Origin: Hymenobacter canadensis
GTDB taxonomy: Bacteria; Bacteroidota; Bacteroidia; Cytophagales; Hymenobacteraceae
Length of the DNA: 64,000 nt
Assembly (NCBI RefSeq): GCF_027359925.1
Contig: NZ_CP114767.1
Coordinates: 868,001-932,000, forward strand
Direction: 5' to 3'
Shown here: positions 56,125-63,198 of the stretch, piece by piece
How the letters are laid out: every line of letters begins with the position of its first letter
Numbering within the stretch: position 1 is the stretch's first letter
Notes under the pieces: model-generated
What the model saw: only the letters and a program-made list of their open reading frames with translations
What the model was told of the DNA's origin: nothing
Databases searched by the model: none
Translations under genes and position numbers: made by a program

Positions 56125-57177
56125 TTATTCGTGGCGGCCGCCGCGCAATGGCGGGCCGGGTATCAGCGGCTTGATGCCGGCCAGCAGCTGGCGCTGGCGC
56201 ACCAACTCACAAGCCATATACAGCGCCTCCCGGAACGACGTTTCATCGGCCTTGAACTGCCCGGCCAGGCCGTAGGCGGTGCCGTGGTCGGGGGAGGTGC
56301 GGATGACGGGCAGGCCGGCCGTGAAGTTTACGCCCCGCTCAAAAGCCAGGGTTTTGAACGGAATCAGGCCCTGGTCGTGGTACAATGACAGCGTGGCGTC
56401 GAACTGGCGGTACTGGCCAGTGCCGAAGTAGCCATCAGCAGGGTAGGGGCCATATACGAGGTGGCCATCGTGCAGCAATTGTTGCACCACGGGCGTCACT
56501 ACGTCGCGCTCCTCGGTGCCGAGCAGGCCGTTTTCGCCGGCGTGGGGGTTGAGGCCCAGCACGGCAACACGCGGTTTTTCGATGCCGAAATCCTGCTTTA
56601 GCGACTTAAGCAGAATGCGCAGCTTGGCGTTCAGCAGCTCCTTGGTCACGCGGCCCGGCACGTCCTTGAGGGGGATGTGCCCGGTGGCGGTGGCCACGCG
56701 CAGCTCGTCGGCGGCCAGCAGCATCAGGCTCTCCTTGGTGTCGAAGAAGGCCGTCAGGAACTCGGTGTGGCCGGGGTAGCGAAAGTCGTCGGCCTGGGTG
56801 TTTTCCTTGCTGATGGGCGCCGTGACGAGGGCGTCGAGCAGGCCGGCTTTCAGGTCGCGGGCTGCGGCGAGCAGGCTCTGGCGGGCCGCCGCGCCGCTGG
56901 CAGCGCTGGGCTGGCCGGGCGTGAGGTGGAAATCGTCTTCCCAGCACGTCACGGCGTTGTGCTTGCCGGGCGCAATGTCGGCGGCTTCGCGCACCTGCCG
57001 GAACGTGAGCGGCTCACCATCGGCAGGCACCGGAAAGTCGTCGAAGAGCACCGTGGCGGTGCCGTACACGACCGGCGTGCAGAACTTGAGCAGGCGCTGG
57101 TCGAGGAAGGTTTTATAGATGATTTCCGGGCCGATACCGGCAAGGTCGCCGACGGAAATACCAATGCGTGGAAGCAT
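56125..57177 (-). CDS. pdxA: 4-hydroxythreonine-4-phosphate dehydrogenase
   Basis: The 350-residue metal- and NAD-dependent enzyme acts in DXP-dependent pyridoxal phosphate synthesis. Signatures: ISVGDLAGIGPEIIYKTF, LVTAPISKENTQADDFRYPG, GHTEFLTAFF, the metal-binding His in TGHIPLKDVP, LGLNPHAGENGLLGTEE and TLSLYHDQGLIPFKTLAFER, RTSPDHGTAYGLAG. The length is slightly above the E. coli protein because of a short C-terminal tail. pdxA and rsmA are neighbours in E. coli; here pepA lies between and rsmA is divergent. Confidence 0.95.
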   Translation of the reverse strand: MLPRIGISVGDLAGIGPEIIYKTFLDQRLLKFCTPVVYGTATVLFDDFPVPADGEPLTFRQVREAADIAPGKHNAVTCWEDDFHLTPGQPSAASGAAARQSLLAAARDLKAGLLDALVTAPISKENTQADDFRYPGHTEFLTAFFDTKESLMLLAADELRVATATGHIPLKDVPGRVTKELLNAKLRILLKSLKQDFGIEKPRVAVLGLNPHAGENGLLGTEERDVVTPVVQQLLHDGHLVYGPYPADGYFGTGQYRQFDATLSLYHDQGLIPFKTLAFERGVNFTAGLPVIRTSPDHGTAYGLAGQFKADETSFREALYMACELVRQRQLLAGIKPLIPGPPLRGGRHE

Positions 57178-57212
57178 GTTAGTTAGGGCTTGGGGATTGA
57201 GGTGGCTTTGAA

Positions 57213-57308
57213 CGTCATGCAGAGGCGCAGCCGAAGCATCTCGCTAGTGTAGTGATTACCATACTAGCGAGATGCTTCACTACGCCTTCGGCTCCGCTCT
57301 GCATGACG
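57213..57308. repeat. REP-like inverted repeat (cgtcatgcagag type)
   Basis: CGTCATGCAGAG...GCAGCCGAAG and AAGCATCTCGCTAGT (57213-57248) recur in reverse complement at 57263-57308; the right arm has about 10 extra bases (CACTACGCCT region). It fills the pepA-pdxA gap. The word GTCATGCxGAGxxxAGxCGAAGCATCTC resembles repeats I know from many bacterial genomes, but copy number here is not testable. Confidence 0.75.
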
Positions 57309-57326
57309 GCCTTTTACAGGACGTTC

Positions 57327-58775
57327 TTAGGCCTTGCCTTTCAGAAACTCATACGTGAGGCGCACGGCGGTGCCGGTGCCGCCTTTGCCGCGGTAGGAGT
57401 CGGGGGCGGTGAGGAAGGCGGGGGCGGCAATGTCGAAGTGCACCCAGGGGTAGCCGTCGGTGAAGCGCTCCAGGAACTTGCCGGCCGAAATGGCGCCGGC
57501 TTCGGCCTTGCCGATGTTGTTGATGTCGGCAATGTCGGACTTGATGTGGTCGGCGTACTCATCCCAGAGCGGAAACTCCACCAGACGCTCGTGGGTGGCA
57601 TTACCGGCCTTTTTCAGGGCGCTGAGCGTGTCTTCGTCGGCGGTGCCCATGCACACGATGCCTTCCTTGCCGATAGCGCGGGCGGCTGAGCCGGTGAGGG
57701 TGGCGAAGTCGAGCACCAGCTCAGGGTCGTATTTCTTGGCGAAAGCCAGCGCGTCGCCGAGCAGCAGGCGGCCTTCGGCGTCGGTGTTCATCACCTCCAC
57801 CGTGAGGCCGCTGTACATGGTAATCACGTCGCCGGGGGCGAAGGCGAGGCCGCCGGGGCGGTTGTCGGTGGCGGGCACCAGGCCGATAACGTGCAGCGGC
57901 ACCTGGTTTTTGGCCAGGGCGTAGAGCGTGCCCACCACGGCGGCACCGCCGGCCATGTCGCACTTCATCATGTCCATGCTAGCGGGCGTGGGCTTGAGGC
58001 TCAGGCCGCCGGTATCAAACACCACGCCTTTGCCGACCAGCACGTAGGGCTTCTTATTGGTAGCGCCTTCCGGCTTGTATTCCATAATGGTGAACGTGGG
58101 CGGCTCGGGGCTGCCCTGGTTCACGGCCAGCAGGCCGCCCATGCGCAGGGCCTCAATCCGCACCAGATCCAGAATCTCGGTGTGGAAACCGGCTTCTTCG
58201 CCGGCTTCGGCCATGCGCTCGGCAAACTGCTGGGCGTTGAGCTTGTTGAGGGGCGCGTTTACCAGGTCGCGGGTCAGGAATACGCCGTCCAGCACGTGCT
58301 GCAGCTCCTGCACCCGCTCGTCGCTGAGGTGTGGGCCCACCAGCGTTACGCTTTCCAGCGCGGCCGCCTGGCGGGATTTCTCGCCGGTTTTGTAGCCTTC
58401 AAACTGATAGGCGGTGAGGGCCAAGCCCTCGGCCAGCGGTAGCGCGCCGCCGTCGGTCAGGTCCTGAATGAACAGGTTCCGCACCTTATCGGCCTTGAGC
58501 TGGGCGTGCAGCTGGTGGCCGCTTTTGCGCAGGGCCTCCGCCGCCAGGGCCGGCGTCTTTTTGTCGGCCGCTACCACGTAGTAGTGGTGGTGGGCATAGT
58601 GGTTGATGCGGATCAGCTTGCTGTCGGCGGCCAACTCGGCGGCCACGTACTGGCGGGCCGGCTCAGAGAGGTCGGCGGCGGCCGTTACGGGCAGTTCGGT
58701 GGTGCCAGCCGGCAGGATAAACACGGTATCGGCCGAGGCGGAGAAATCGGCAGCGTAACGAAGGAGCAGCGACAT
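57327..58775 (-). CDS. pepA: Leucyl aminopeptidase, M17 family
   Basis: The 482-residue cytosolic enzyme removes N-terminal residues using two metal ions. The catalytic half has the metal and catalytic residues in VLVGKGVVFDTGGLSLKPT, the MKCDMAGGAAVVGTLYALA segment and the M17 signature NTDAEGRLLLGDALAFA. The C-terminus runs through HFDIAAPAFLTAPD to TGTAVRLTYEFLKG, as expected for the family. The N-terminal regulatory domain (residues 1-160) is present but diverged. It is transcribed divergently from rsmA. The gap to pdxA holds a REP-like repeat. Confidence 0.94.
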   Translation of the reverse strand: MSLLLRYAADFSASADTVFILPAGTTELPVTAAADLSEPARQYVAAELAADSKLIRINHYAHHHYYVVAADKKTPALAAEALRKSGHQLHAQLKADKVRNLFIQDLTDGGALPLAEGLALTAYQFEGYKTGEKSRQAAALESVTLVGPHLSDERVQELQHVLDGVFLTRDLVNAPLNKLNAQQFAERMAEAGEEAGFHTEILDLVRIEALRMGGLLAVNQGSPEPPTFTIMEYKPEGATNKKPYVLVGKGVVFDTGGLSLKPTPASMDMMKCDMAGGAAVVGTLYALAKNQVPLHVIGLVPATDNRPGGLAFAPGDVITMYSGLTVEVMNTDAEGRLLLGDALAFAKKYDPELVLDFATLTGSAARAIGKEGIVCMGTADEDTLSALKKAGNATHERLVEFPLWDEYADHIKSDIADINNIGKAEAGAISAGKFLERFTDGYPWVHFDIAAPAFLTAPDSYRGKGGTGTAVRLTYEFLKGKA

Positions 58776-58843
58776 AGAAACAGGGAATTAGAGCGGAACA
58801 AACCAGAAAAGCACGCCAGCGCCGGATTCAGCAAGCGGGACCG

Positions 58844-58851
58844 TACCTTTG
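58844..58851 (+). promoter_or_regulatory. -7 box of rsmA
   Basis: TACCTTTG on the plus strand, 180 bases before the rsmA start, matches TAnnTTTG. Confidence 0.45.
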
Positions 58852-59030
58852 CGGCCGTGAAGGTAGGCCTTTTGTAGAAGTGCTATAAGTAGAGGTGATG
58901 TGATGACCGGGAGCAGGTAGCAGGCGGCGTTTTGATTCCGCAGTTATCCTGGTTTCGCTGTTTCACCCCTCGCTCTGTTTGCGCACTATTTCATTGCCCC
59001 ATCACCTGTCACTTCATTCCTTCCGACTGC

Positions 59031-59819
59031 ATGGATTCCGTTAAAGCCAAAAAACACCTGGGCCAGCATTTTCTGGCCGATTCCAATATTGCCCGCAAGA
59101 TCGTGGAGGCGCTGCGCCTGCCCGACGGCGTGCAGGAAGTACTGGAAATCGGGCCGGGGATGGGCGTGCTGACCGGCACACTGCTGCAGCATGCGGAGTA
59201 CCGCACGTCGGTGGTGGAAATCGACCGGGAGTCGGTGGTGTATCTGGGCAAGCACTTTCCGGCGCTGGAAGGCCGCATCCACAGCCAGGATTTCCTGAAG
59301 ATGAACCTGGCCACGTTGTATCCGGACCAGCCGATCAGCATCATCGGCAACTTTCCCTACAACATCAGCAGCCAGATCTACTTCCAGATTCTGGCCCACC
59401 GCCAGCAGGTGCGCGAGAGTGTGGGCATGATTCAGAAGGAAGTGGCCGACCGCCTGGCCGAAGGGCCGGGCTCGAAGACCTACGGCATCCTGAGCGTGCT
59501 GCTGCAGGCGTTCTATACGATTGAGTACCTGTTCACGGTGCCGCCGCACGTGTTCAACCCGCCGCCTAAGGTGCAGTCGGCCGTAATCCGGCTCACGCGC
59601 AACACCACCAAAAAGCTGGACTGCGACGAGGTGCTGTTCTTTAAAGTGGTGAAGCAGGCCTTTTCCACGCGCCGCAAAACCCTCCGCAACGCCCTCAAGC
59701 CCTTCGGTATGCCCGCCGAAGCCACCACCGACCCCATCTTCGACAAGCGCGCCGAGCAGCTCAGCGTCGCCGATTTCGTGGGGCTGACGCAGCACGTAGC
59801 GGGAAACAAAGTCGATTAA
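59031..59819 (+). CDS. rsmA: 16S rRNA dimethyladenosine transferase
   Basis: The 262-residue methylase dimethylates two adjacent adenines near the 3' end of 16S rRNA (A1518/A1519). Signatures: AKKHLGQHFLADSNIARKIV, SAM-binding EVLEIGPGMGVLTG, the ribose-binding Asp/Glu in VVEIDRESVVYL, and catalytic NFPYNISSQIYFQIL. The C-terminal helical domain includes VFNPPPKVQSAVIRL and FSTRRKTLRNALKP. The start MDSVKAKKHLGQHF was preferred over a frame from 58932. Loss of this enzyme normally gives kasugamycin resistance; the gene here is intact. Confidence 0.95.
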   Translation: MDSVKAKKHLGQHFLADSNIARKIVEALRLPDGVQEVLEIGPGMGVLTGTLLQHAEYRTSVVEIDRESVVYLGKHFPALEGRIHSQDFLKMNLATLYPDQPISIIGNFPYNISSQIYFQILAHRQQVRESVGMIQKEVADRLAEGPGSKTYGILSVLLQAFYTIEYLFTVPPHVFNPPPKVQSAVIRLTRNTTKKLDCDEVLFFKVVKQAFSTRRKTLRNALKPFGMPAEATTDPIFDKRAEQLSVADFVGLTQHVAGNKVD

Positions 59820-59931
59820 TATAAACTGCAGCGAAGAATGGCGCCGCCGGCCAATGTTGAATCAGTTTCGCTTCTGACATGATGGTACCGTGCTATTGCG
59901 GCCCGGTTGCTACCTGTTATCCTGACTCGCT

Positions 59932-60249
59932 ATGAAAACTAGGTACTGGCTCGGGCTGTATATGCTCCTTTCCGCTTTTTTCGGGCCATTGATCAGCGAA
60001 AAGCTAAGTCAACATCTATCGGATAATGCGAAGCGAACAGCAGCTAAGGTTCAGATGGTGCTGTATGATTTTGTGGCTGTCTTCCTGGCGCTGATGGGTT
60101 GGCTTGCGTTGGCTTGCGGTAAGTGGAGCGGTTGGACATTGAAGGCAGAAATTAAGGAATCGTGGCTGGTAACGTCAATTCTGTCAGCTGTGTGCGTAGC
60201 TGCAATTCGATATTTGCGTAGAAAATATCCTGCCGATGAAAGCCACTAA
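59932..60249 (+). CDS. Small membrane protein of unknown function
   Basis: The 105-residue product has two or three hydrophobic segments (MKTRYWLGLYMLLSAFFGPL, VLYDFVAVFLALMGWLALAC, WLVTSILSAVCVAAIRYL) and a basic C-terminus. I do not recognise it. The DNA is more AT-rich than its neighbours, like the other small orphan at 45446. The coding case rests on an ATG start, a signal- or anchor-like N-terminus and the absence of overlap with other genes. It may be species-specific. Confidence 0.55.
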   Translation: MKTRYWLGLYMLLSAFFGPLISEKLSQHLSDNAKRTAAKVQMVLYDFVAVFLALMGWLALACGKWSGWTLKAEIKESWLVTSILSAVCVAAIRYLRRKYPADESH

Positions 60250-60408
60250 TTCATCATCTGTATTAACGTAAATGTCCAGCCCCGCTGTCCTGTAGTTGCT
60301 TTTGATGATGCGGGCCTTATTCCAGGCAGGAGTTACACCAGACGCTGAAGCAGCTATCCGGCGACACTGTGCTGCACGAAGTAGGCCCTTTCTAACCGTT
60401 CAAGCTAT

Positions 60409-61350
60409 ATGTCTCTCTGCCTCGTCATCGACGAAATGCACCCCAGCCTGCCCGACCTGATGCATGCCATCGGGGTGACGCTGCACTACCGGCCCGACCT
60501 GAGCGTGGCCGAAGTGCCCGCCGCCCTGGCCGCTCACCCCTACGAGGGCCTGATGGTACGCTCCAAGCTGCGCGTAACGGCCGAGCTGCTCGGCCACGGC
60601 CCGCAGCTTCGCTACGTGGCCCGGGCCGGCGCCGGCGTCGATAACATCGACGAGGCGGCGCTGACGGCGGCGGGCGTTACGCTGCTCAACGCCCCTGAAG
60701 GCAATCGCGACGCGGTGGGCGAGTACGCCGTGGGGCTGCTGCTGGCGCTGTTCCGCAACATTGCCCGCGCCGACCATGAGGTGCGCGCCGGGCAATGGCG
60801 CCGCGAGGCCAACCGGGGCGAGGAAATTGGGGGCAAGACCATCGGGCTTCTTGGCTACGGCCACATGGGGCGGGCCTTTGCGCGGCGGTTGCAGGCGTTC
60901 GGCTGCACGGTGCTGGCCCACGACCACGACCCGGCCGTGCTGCCCGACGCCCACGCCACCTTGGTGAGCCTAGCTGAGCTGCAGGACCGGGCCGAGGTGC
61001 TGAGCTTGCACATTCCGTATTCGAAAGCCAACCACCACTTCGTGAATGAGGAGCTGCTGGCGGGTTTCCGCAATGCCATCTGGCTGCTCAACACGGCCCG
61101 CGGCGAGGTGCTCGACCATGCGGCGCTGGTGCAGCGCCTGCAAACCGGCCATGTGCGCGGCGCGGCCCTCGACGTGCTGGAAAACGAGAAGCTAACGGCG
61201 CTGACGGCCGAGCAGCAGGCCCGGTTTGCGTACCTGGCGGCTGCGCCTCAGGTGGTGCTGTCGCCGCACGTGGGTGGCTGGAGCTACCAGAGCTACGAGC
61301 GGATCAATGAGGTGCTGGCGGGCAAAATTGCGGCATTTCTGCGCCGTTGA
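60409..61350 (+). CDS. D-isomer-specific 2-hydroxyacid dehydrogenase (SerA-like)
   Basis: The 313-residue NAD-dependent enzyme shows substrate-domain residues VRSKLRVTAELL and VARAGAGVDNID, Rossmann motif TIGLLGYGHMGRAFARRL, catalytic Arg in LLNTARGEVLDHAAL, Glu in ALDVLENEKL and His in VVLSPHVGGWSYQSYERI. It is closest in pattern to phosphoglycerate dehydrogenases without the ACT domain, so serine synthesis or glyoxylate/hydroxypyruvate reduction is possible. No serC or serB is adjacent. The ATG at 60409 gives the expected N-terminal strand MSLCLVIDEM. Confidence 0.88.
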   Translation: MSLCLVIDEMHPSLPDLMHAIGVTLHYRPDLSVAEVPAALAAHPYEGLMVRSKLRVTAELLGHGPQLRYVARAGAGVDNIDEAALTAAGVTLLNAPEGNRDAVGEYAVGLLLALFRNIARADHEVRAGQWRREANRGEEIGGKTIGLLGYGHMGRAFARRLQAFGCTVLAHDHDPAVLPDAHATLVSLAELQDRAEVLSLHIPYSKANHHFVNEELLAGFRNAIWLLNTARGEVLDHAALVQRLQTGHVRGAALDVLENEKLTALTAEQQARFAYLAAAPQVVLSPHVGGWSYQSYERINEVLAGKIAAFLRR

Positions 61351-61455
61351 GCCGGCTGCCTACCGTGCTCTGGCACAATAGGTCAGCCTGCGGCTGTGCC
61401 CACCATGCTGCGCCGTCCCGGGGCCGGCGGCTGGCATCATTCCCCATAGATTCGT

Positions 61456-61463
61456 ATATTTGT
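61456..61463 (+). promoter_or_regulatory. -7 box of greA
   Basis: TATATTTG matches TAnnTTTG. Transcription should start near 61470, giving a leader of about 67 bases that contains a terminator-like hairpin. Confidence 0.6.
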
Positions 61464-61478
61464 CATGAACCCGTGTTG

Positions 61479-61518
61479 GAGAACGGTCGGCAGTGCCGGC
61501 CGTTCTCCTTGTTTTTTA
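61479..61518 (+). terminator. Terminator-like hairpin in the greA leader (candidate attenuator)
   Basis: GGAGAACGG (61479-61487) pairs perfectly with CCGTTCTCC (61501-61509). CGGCA/TGCCG extends the stem inward, and TTGTTTTTT follows directly. It lies between the greA -7 box and the greA start codon, so most transcripts might end here. Confidence 0.7.
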
Positions 61519-61536
61519 GCTTACCATCACCTTCCC

Positions 61537-62010
61537 ATGGCCACCATCAACTATTATACCGCCGAAGGCCTTCAGAAACTCAAAGACGACCTGCAGGACC
61601 TCAAAATCCGTGGCCGCTCTGAGGCTGCCGAAGCGCTGCGCGAAGCCCGTGACAAAGGCGACCTGAGCGAAAACGCGGAGTATGACGCCGCCAAGGAAGC
61701 TCAGGGTCTGCTGGAACTGAAAATATCCAAGCTTGAGGAAGTGGTTGGCAACGCCCGCATCCTTGATGAAGCCGGTCTTGATTTCACCAAAGTGCTCATC
61801 ATGAGCAAGGTGAAGCTCAAGAACCTGAAAAATAATATGGTGCTCGACTACACCCTGGTGGCCGAAGAGGAAGCCAATCTGGCGGCCGGCAAAATCTCCG
61901 TGAAGTCGCCTATCGGCAAAGGCCTGCTGGGCAAGTCGGCCGGCGACAAGGCCGAGATTACTGTTCCAGCCGGCAAGCTGCAGTTCGAGATTCTGGAAAT
62001 CAGTCGTTAA
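61537..62010 (+). CDS. greA: Transcription elongation factor GreA
   Basis: The 157-residue factor enters the RNA polymerase secondary channel and stimulates cleavage of backtracked RNA. The N-terminal coiled coil carries the acidic tip GDLSENAEYDAAKEAQG, with the Asp and Glu that help hold the catalytic metal. The C-terminal FKBP-like domain includes YTLVAEEEANLAAGKISVKS and SPIGKGLLGKSAGDKAEITV. The ATG at 61537 (MATINYYTAEGLQKLKDDL) is family-typical; an ORF from 61465 reads through the leader hairpin and is not real. Confidence 0.96.
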   Translation: MATINYYTAEGLQKLKDDLQDLKIRGRSEAAEALREARDKGDLSENAEYDAAKEAQGLLELKISKLEEVVGNARILDEAGLDFTKVLIMSKVKLKNLKNNMVLDYTLVAEEEANLAAGKISVKSPIGKGLLGKSAGDKAEITVPAGKLQFEILEISR

Positions 62011-62011
62011 G

Positions 62012-62159
62012 GGTGATGAGGTGAACCGTGACAGGTTATAGGTCACAGATAAACCGCCCCGCCACCAACCCGTAGAAAGCCAGACGGCGAAGCACCTTGC
62101 TTCGCCGTCTGGCTTTTTGCCTTACTTTGGCCCACCTATCACCTCATCACTTCATCACC
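62012..62159. repeat. Word-type inverted repeat (gtgatgaggtga family) around a terminator
   Basis: GGTGATGAGGTGAACCGTGACAGG (62012 onward; first 20 bases shown as GGTGATGAGGTGAACCGTGA) faces ACCTATCACCTCATCACTTC and CATCACC (62134-62159). The arms start two bases after the greA stop and end ten bases before the HIT start. The greA terminator lies inside. Confidence 0.6.
62076..62118 (+). terminator. Terminator of greA
   Basis: AAAGCCAGACGGCGAAGCA pairs perfectly with TGCTTCGCCGTCTGGCTTT across three bases, followed by TT. Confidence 0.92.
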
Positions 62160-62169
62160 AACCACCCCA

Positions 62170-63063
62170 ATGGCTTCCATTTTCTCGCGTATTGTGTCGG
62201 GCGAGCTGCCCGCGTATAAAGTAGCCGAGGACGACCAGCACCTGGCGTTTCTCGACATCACGCCGCTGGTGGAAGGCCACACGCTGGTGATTCCGAAGCG
62301 CGAAATCGACTACATCTTTGATATGCCAGCCGAGGAGCTGGCGGCGCTGCACCTGTTTGCGCAGCGTGTGGCCAAGGGCGTGCAGGCCGCCGTGCCGTGC
62401 AAGCGGATTGGGGTGGCCGTTATCGGGCTGGAAGTGCCGCACGCCCACATTCACCTGATTCCGATGAACAAGGTGGCGGACATGAACTTCGCCAACCCCA
62501 AAATCAAGGTGGCCGAAGACCGGATGAAGGAGCTGGCCGCCGCCATTGCCGCGCAGGTGCCCGCCGCCGCCGGTAGCCGCACCGCCTCACTAGACGCCCT
62601 GGACACCAAAGGCGGCCGTGAAACCGCCTCGGCCAACGAGCCCGCTGCTTCCGCTGCGGACGCCGCCCCGGCCGACAGCAGCACGGCGCAGCTGCAGCAG
62701 CTCACGAAGGGGCTGCTGTTCCTGAGTGAGTCGGATGCGGCGCTGGAGCCAGTGAGCTACGACGCACCGGCCGGCCCGCTGACCGATGCGGCGCTGCTGC
62801 AGGCCGTAGGGGCCGAAGCCGGCAGCAAAGTGGAAACCCAGGAGCTGACCCTGTTTCTGCGCAACCACACCGCCGACGACGGCGTGCTCGGCGACCCGGC
62901 CCAGGCAAACCGCTTCAAGGCGCTGCAGATGTACCTGAAGCAGGAGCTGCAGGACGTGAAAGTGTACCGCGTAGGTACCGGCCCGCAGGTGCAGGCCTAC
63001 GCCCTCGGCCGCACCGAAAGCGGCAAGCTGGCCGGCTTCAAAACCGTGCTGACGGAAACGTAG
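62170..63063 (+). CDS. HIT hydrolase fused to a nuclease A inhibitor-like domain
   Basis: Residues 1-133 are a complete HIT protein: MASIFSRIVSGELPAYKVAE, FLDITPLVEGHTLVIPKREI and the catalytic triad HAHIHLIP, expected to hydrolyse nucleoside phosphoramidates or similar. After an Ala/Ser-rich linker (about 134-175), residues 176-297 resemble the NuiA family of nuclease A inhibitors: LTKGLLFLSESDAALEPVSY, RFKALQMYLKQELQDVKVYR and QAYALGRTESGKLAGFKTVL. Ordinary HIT proteins are 110-140 residues, so the second half is a genuine addition in one uninterrupted frame. The assignment of the second domain is from remembered family pattern and is less certain than the first. Confidence 0.85.
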   Translation: MASIFSRIVSGELPAYKVAEDDQHLAFLDITPLVEGHTLVIPKREIDYIFDMPAEELAALHLFAQRVAKGVQAAVPCKRIGVAVIGLEVPHAHIHLIPMNKVADMNFANPKIKVAEDRMKELAAAIAAQVPAAAGSRTASLDALDTKGGRETASANEPAASAADAAPADSSTAQLQQLTKGLLFLSESDAALEPVSYDAPAGPLTDAALLQAVGAEAGSKVETQELTLFLRNHTADDGVLGDPAQANRFKALQMYLKQELQDVKVYRVGTGPQVQAYALGRTESGKLAGFKTVLTET

Positions 63064-63148
63064 GAAATGTGGCACGGACTTCAGTCCGTAGCCACCCGGC
63101 ATCGCACAAGCTATGCTCCAATGGGGAATCCTACTATGCAGATACTTT

Positions 63149-63186
63149 GTGGTGCCGCACTCCTTCGGGGCGGCACCACTTTTTTG
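63149..63186 (+). terminator. Terminator after the HIT-fusion gene
   Basis: GTGGTGCCGC (63149-63158) pairs perfectly with GCGGCACCAC (63170-63179), followed by T7. Confidence 0.85.
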
Positions 63187-63198
63187 TGAATTGATTGC

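Noticed and set aside
58893..59020. A ninth word-type inverted repeat between pepA and rsmA
   Set aside because: gtgatgtgatg words face catcacctgtcac words, but pairing is weak and the genes are divergent, so it was not counted with the others.
61465..61536. N-terminal extension of GreA from an ATG at 61465
   Set aside because: It would translate the leader hairpin into unrelated residues and starts almost at the predicted transcription start; the family begins at 61537.
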